Below, piece by piece: positions 23,231 to 25,956 of a stretch of DNA of 25,956 bases. Within the stretch, counting starts at the first letter, position 1, and each line of letters begins with the position of its first letter. The notes under the pieces were generated by a model. It made no database searches. It saw only the letters and a list, made by a program, of their open reading frames with translations, and had not been told where the DNA came from. Origin of the DNA: Hippea sp964442345 (GTDB lineage: Bacteria; Campylobacterota_A; Desulfurellia; Desulfurellales; Hippeaceae). The stretch spans positions 1 to 25,956 of the forward strand of contig CAYTZD010000017.1 of assembly GCA_964442345.1 (NCBI GenBank), in the 5' to 3' direction. Position numbers and translations under genes: made by a program.

Positions 23231-24679
23231 TTGATAAGAAGGACAAAGAGCAAAGCTAAGGTTTCTTGCTCAACTTACATTGAAAACTTATCTGCTGCTA
23301 TTGTTTATCTGTTAATCTCATTGAAGGTTGGAGATAAAGAGATAGATGAGAAGATAGAAGAATACAAAGAGAAGGTAAAAAAGATTAAGTACGAAGAAGA
23401 CACATCAAAACTTATCGCCTTCAGAAATGAGATAGCCGAGTTTGTCATAAAATACGATGAGTTTTTGCAAAAAAAGAAAAATAGGTTCAACAGTCTTCTT
23501 TTGAGTAATCTATCTATACTTATAACACTTGCAAAATCTGCCGAAGCCGACAAAAGATGGAGAGATAATCTTGATAAGGTTAAAGAGATTTTAAAGCAGA
23601 AGATAGATGAAGAGAGTCTTGTTGCGTCTAAGGAGATTTTATTTAGGCTTGGGACTTCAACGAAGGATTCTAAGGATGTTGTTTATAGGGATATACTTGA
23701 GATTCTGTTTCTGCTTTTGGATGTTGAAAGCGACGATGATAAGGCAAAGGAGTATTTAAAAAAGGTAAAAGATCTGCAAACTAAACTATCATCGTATCCA
23801 TATAAACTTGATGATAAGCAGGTAAGGGAAGAGATAAAGGCTTTAGTTAAAGAGAAGGAAGAACTTGAAGAAGAATACATCGAGACACTGCAGAAGAAGT
23901 TGGATAAGGCATTGAAAGCACTTATTTATACGATAACAACATTTACATCTTCATCTTCCAATTATGTTGATACATTTCAGGGTCATATTGATGAGATAAA
24001 TAGTGCCATATCAAGCAAAGACATAGATGTTGACGAGTTAAGCAGAAGGCTTATAGGTATAGCGATAAAGATAAAAGATACGACCGTTACGATGAAAAAC
24101 GAGATTGAAGAGTATTCTAAAAAGATGAAAGAAGCCGAAGAAGTCATAAGGGATTTAAAGGAGAAGCTTAAAAAGGCTCAAGAGAATCTGATAATAGACC
24201 CGCTAACGGGTATTTACAATAGAAGAGGGCTTCTGCACTTCTTTAAAATAGAGATAAACAGGGCTCAAAGATACAAACAGCCGCTTTCTATTATTATGGC
24301 TGACCTTGACCATTTTAGTAATGTGAACAACACATACGGCCATTTAGCTGGCGATATGGTTCTTAAAGGTTTTTGTAAAACAGTCAAGTCTATAATAAGA
24401 GCAGGCGATATATTTGCACGATACGGCGGCGAGGAGTTTATTATCCTGCTTCCGAATACAGACGAAGATGCTGCATTTGAAGTGGCAGAGAAGCTAAGAA
24501 AGGCAGTTGAGAAGCTGAAATTTAAATATAAAAGTGAGATTTTCTCTATCACATCGAGCTTTGGCGTTGCTTCATTTAAAGAGCAAGATACAATAGAATC
24601 TCTTATTAAAAGGGCAGATAAAGCCCTTTACAAGGCAAAAGAGAAAAGAAATATGACTGTTAAGGAGTCGCAATTATGA
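23231..24679 (+). CDS. Diguanylate cyclase with long helical N-terminal domain
   Basis: The C-terminal about 170 residues are a complete GGDEF domain that makes c-di-GMP from two GTP: DPLTGIYNRRGLL, ADLDHFSNVNNTYGHLAGD, and the signature GGEEF (about 399-403). An RxxD motif (RAGD) five residues before the signature is the product-inhibition I-site. The preceding 315 residues are almost all helical, very rich in Lys/Glu, with coiled coils, and have no membrane segment or recognised ligand domain; they resemble the helical input modules of some cytoplasmic cyclases. Start: the frame is open to a TTG at 23147 inside the promoter, but a TTG at 23231 has GGGAGG five bases ahead, giving 482 residues. 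The stop overlaps the next ATG (ATGA). Confidence 0.88.
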   Translation: MIRRTKSKAKVSCSTYIENLSAAIVYLLISLKVGDKEIDEKIEEYKEKVKKIKYEEDTSKLIAFRNEIAEFVIKYDEFLQKKKNRFNSLLLSNLSILITLAKSAEADKRWRDNLDKVKEILKQKIDEESLVASKEILFRLGTSTKDSKDVVYRDILEILFLLLDVESDDDKAKEYLKKVKDLQTKLSSYPYKLDDKQVREEIKALVKEKEELEEEYIETLQKKLDKALKALIYTITTFTSSSSNYVDTFQGHIDEINSAISSKDIDVDELSRRLIGIAIKIKDTTVTMKNEIEEYSKKMKEAEEVIRDLKEKLKKAQENLIIDPLTGIYNRRGLLHFFKIEINRAQRYKQPLSIIMADLDHFSNVNNTYGHLAGDMVLKGFCKTVKSIIRAGDIFARYGGEEFIILLPNTDEDAAFEVAEKLRKAVEKLKFKYKSEIFSITSSFGVASFKEQDTIESLIKRADKALYKAKEKRNMTVKESQL

Positions 24680-25719
24680 TAGAAAGAAGGATAAACAAGC
24701 TAAAGGAGAAGGCAAGAGAGTTTAATGTTGATGCGGTTGTTCTGTTTTCTGACTCGGATGTAAGGTATTTTACTGGCGTTGATGTTAGTGGCGTTTTGGT
24801 TGTTTATGATGATGCGGTTTTATTTGTTAGTCCTTTGTATTTTCAGAAGGCAAAGGAAGGTTTGTCTGATAAGGCAAAACAGAGTAAAAGTCTCGATGAT
24901 GTTGTTGAATTTTTGAAATCCCAGAAACTAAAAAGGATTGGTCTTGATTTTATAAGGACAACACACAAGCAGGCAAAGGCATTCGAAGAGTTTGATGTTG
25001 TTGATTTTACCAATCAGACGCTAATTATAAGGATGATTAAGGAAAGGGATGAGATAAACCAGATAAAGCGTGCAGCATTTGCGGCAAGAAACGCATTTTT
25101 GAAGGTTTATCCAACGCTAAAACCTGGCATCACAGAGAAGGAGTTTGCCGATGAGCTTGCCTATCAGATAAGAAAGGCAGGTGCTCAAAAGGAATCGTTT
25201 GATATTATTGTTGCAAGTGGGCCAAATGCTGCGCATCCACACCACATTCCGACGGATAAGAGAATTGAAGATGGTGAGTTCGTCGTAATTGATTTTGGAG
25301 CGACGGTTGACGGTTATAATTCAGATACGACATACACATTCTTGATGGGTGAGAAGGATGATGAGAAAAGAGAGCTATTTAATGCTGTTTTCTATGCTCA
25401 ATTGTATGCTACAGAGATGATAGCACCAGGCAGAACAAAGGCAAGCGAAGTGGATGCAAGGGTTAGAAAAGAGCTTGCAAAGTATGGACTTGACAAGTAT
25501 TTTATCCATTCAACAGGACACGGTGTTGGACTTGATGTGCACGAATTTCCCTTCATAAGTCCAGATAGCGATATAGTTTTGCAGAAGGATATGGTATTTA
25601 CCATAGAACCTGGTATTTACATACCAAACAAGCTTGGAATAAGGCTTGAGCATATGATTTTAGTCCATGATATGGATACTGAAGTTATAGCATTTACGCC
25701 TTTTATGGAGATAATGTAA
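24676..25719 (+). CDS. Xaa-Pro aminopeptidase/dipeptidase (M24B family)
   Basis: This cytoplasmic metallopeptidase cleaves peptide bonds next to proline. The 347 residues comprise a creatinase-like N-terminal domain (about 1-120, with SDVRYFTGVDVSG) and the pita-bread catalytic domain. All five metal ligands are visible: Asp206 and Asp217 (DFGATVDGYNSD), His282 (HSTGHGVGLDVHE), Glu311 (FTIEPGIYIP) and Glu325 (GIRLEHMIL). The length fits bacterial PepQ/YpdF-type enzymes; dipeptidase and aminopeptidase cannot be separated from sequence alone. TAAGGAG lies eight bases before the ATG, which overlaps the cyclase stop. It ends three bases before the convergent tRNA-Pro gene. Confidence 0.92.
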   Translation: MIERRINKLKEKAREFNVDAVVLFSDSDVRYFTGVDVSGVLVVYDDAVLFVSPLYFQKAKEGLSDKAKQSKSLDDVVEFLKSQKLKRIGLDFIRTTHKQAKAFEEFDVVDFTNQTLIIRMIKERDEINQIKRAAFAARNAFLKVYPTLKPGITEKEFADELAYQIRKAGAQKESFDIIVASGPNAAHPHHIPTDKRIEDGEFVVIDFGATVDGYNSDTTYTFLMGEKDDEKRELFNAVFYAQLYATEMIAPGRTKASEVDARVRKELAKYGLDKYFIHSTGHGVGLDVHEFPFISPDSDIVLQKDMVFTIEPGIYIPNKLGIRLEHMILVHDMDTEVIAFTPFMEIM

Positions 25720-25722
25720 AAC

Positions 25723-25799
25723 TGGTCGGGGCGGGCGGGCTCGAACCGCCGACCCCCAGTACCCGAAACTGGTGCGCTACCAGACTGCGCTACGCCCCG
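25723..25799 (-). tRNA. tRNA-Pro (anticodon CGG)
   Basis: The 77-base minus-strand sequence folds into a complete cloverleaf. The acceptor CGGGGCG pairs with CGCCCCG, the D stem is GCGC/GCGC, and the anticodon stem CCAGT/ACTGG has loop TTCGGGT, giving anticodon CGG for CCG proline codons. The variable loop is five bases, the T stem GGCGG/CCGCC has loop TTCGAGC, the discriminator is A and CCA is encoded. Confidence 0.97.
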
Positions 25800-25808
25800 T
25801 CAGGGCTC

Positions 25809-25836
25809 ATTATAATTGCGTCTGTCTAAAATTCAA
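25809..25836 (-). promoter_or_regulatory. Promoter of tRNA-Pro
   Basis: On the minus strand, TTGAAT (25836-25831), 16 bases and a perfect TATAAT (25814-25809), ending nine bases before the mature tRNA 5' end. Confidence 0.6.
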
Positions 25837-25902
25837 GTAATTTCGTTTTTTATATTTGCTCGATGAGAGTTAAAGATTTAAAAAATATAGCCGAACCCAT
25901 AG

Positions 25903-25930
25903 TTGTAAAGCGTGCATATCTTGTTATAAT
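25903..25930 (+). promoter_or_regulatory. Sigma-70-like promoter of the gene at the window edge
   Basis: TTGTAA (25903-25908), 16 bases and a perfect TATAAT (25925-25930). The start near 25937 leaves a short leader with AAGGAG (25941-25946) before an ATG at 25954. Confidence 0.62.
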
Positions 25931-25953
25931 TAAAGAAAAAAAGGAGAAGGCTT

Positions 25954-25956
25954 ATG
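25954..25956 (+). CDS. Start codon of a gene running off the window
   Basis: Only the ATG is inside the window. It is supported by AAGGAG seven bases ahead and by the promoter at 25903-25930. A competing reading is an open frame starting at ATG 25863 (MRVKDLKNIAEPIVVKR..., 31 codons to the edge, different frame), with TATATT seven bases before it. Product unknown. Confidence 0.5.

Noticed and set aside
1..25956. CRISPR arrays, insertion sequences, prophage genes or a transfer island
   Set aside because: No regularly spaced direct repeats, transposase or integrase motifs, or composition shift were seen. The only tRNA has no integrase or visible duplicated end nearby.

Overview
This is a compact, AT-rich stretch of bacterial chromosome from a Gram-negative, motile organism. 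It carries LptD and an O-antigen-ligase-like protein (LPS outer membrane), a chemoreceptor and an FlhB C-terminal homologue (flagellar motility), a probable MqnD (futalosine menaquinone route) and several c-di-GMP proteins. The protein set and composition remind me of thermophilic sulfur reducers of the Hippea/Desulfurella type, but that is inference and no marker gene here settles it. I see no insertion sequence, phage gene, CRISPR array or composition break. No gene-free stretch exceeds about 175 bases.

Layout. Positions 1-1019 hold the 3' part of a chemoreceptor with an extra sensor-like domain after its signalling domain, closed by a clear terminator. lptD and a small FlhB-C-like gene (1194-3538) form a coupled pair that meets, tail to tail, a GAF/AAA+/Fis sigma-54 activator (3535-5079, minus). 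Divergent from the activator is glnA (5224-6636), which has a recognisable -24/-12 promoter and upstream TGT-N10-ACA sites. Positions 6656-8673 (minus) hold a SIMPL-domain periplasmic protein and a HemY-type porphyrinogen oxidase. They diverge from an O-antigen-ligase-like gene (8750-9997). mqnD and an HI0933-type flavoprotein (9986-11990, minus) diverge from an M48 lipoprotein protease (12118-13533).

A DUF763 gene (13537-14610, minus) diverges from a 1221-residue PAS/GAF/GGDEF/EAL protein (14673-18338). accB-accC (18487-20311) follow and converge on a minus-strand operon of histidine kinase, trpS and a degenerate GGDEF protein (20308-23110). A diguanylate cyclase and an M24 peptidase (23231-25719) are translationally coupled. 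The window ends with tRNA-Pro(CGG) on the minus strand and the promoter, RBS and start codon of a gene that runs off the edge.

Themes. (1) A sigma-54 activator next to a sigma-54-type glnA promoter looks like a local nitrogen switch. (2) Three proteins contain GGDEF-type domains, one with an intact GGEEF, one with a degenerate GGDEF plus an intact EAL, and one degenerate only, so c-di-GMP turnover is prominent. (3) Several genes without a Shine-Dalgarno have a sigma-70-like -10 box 6-11 bases before the start codon, suggesting leaderless mRNAs, whereas their neighbours have strong AAGGAGG sites. (4) Convergent genes overlap at their stop codons, sometimes inside a hairpin loop.
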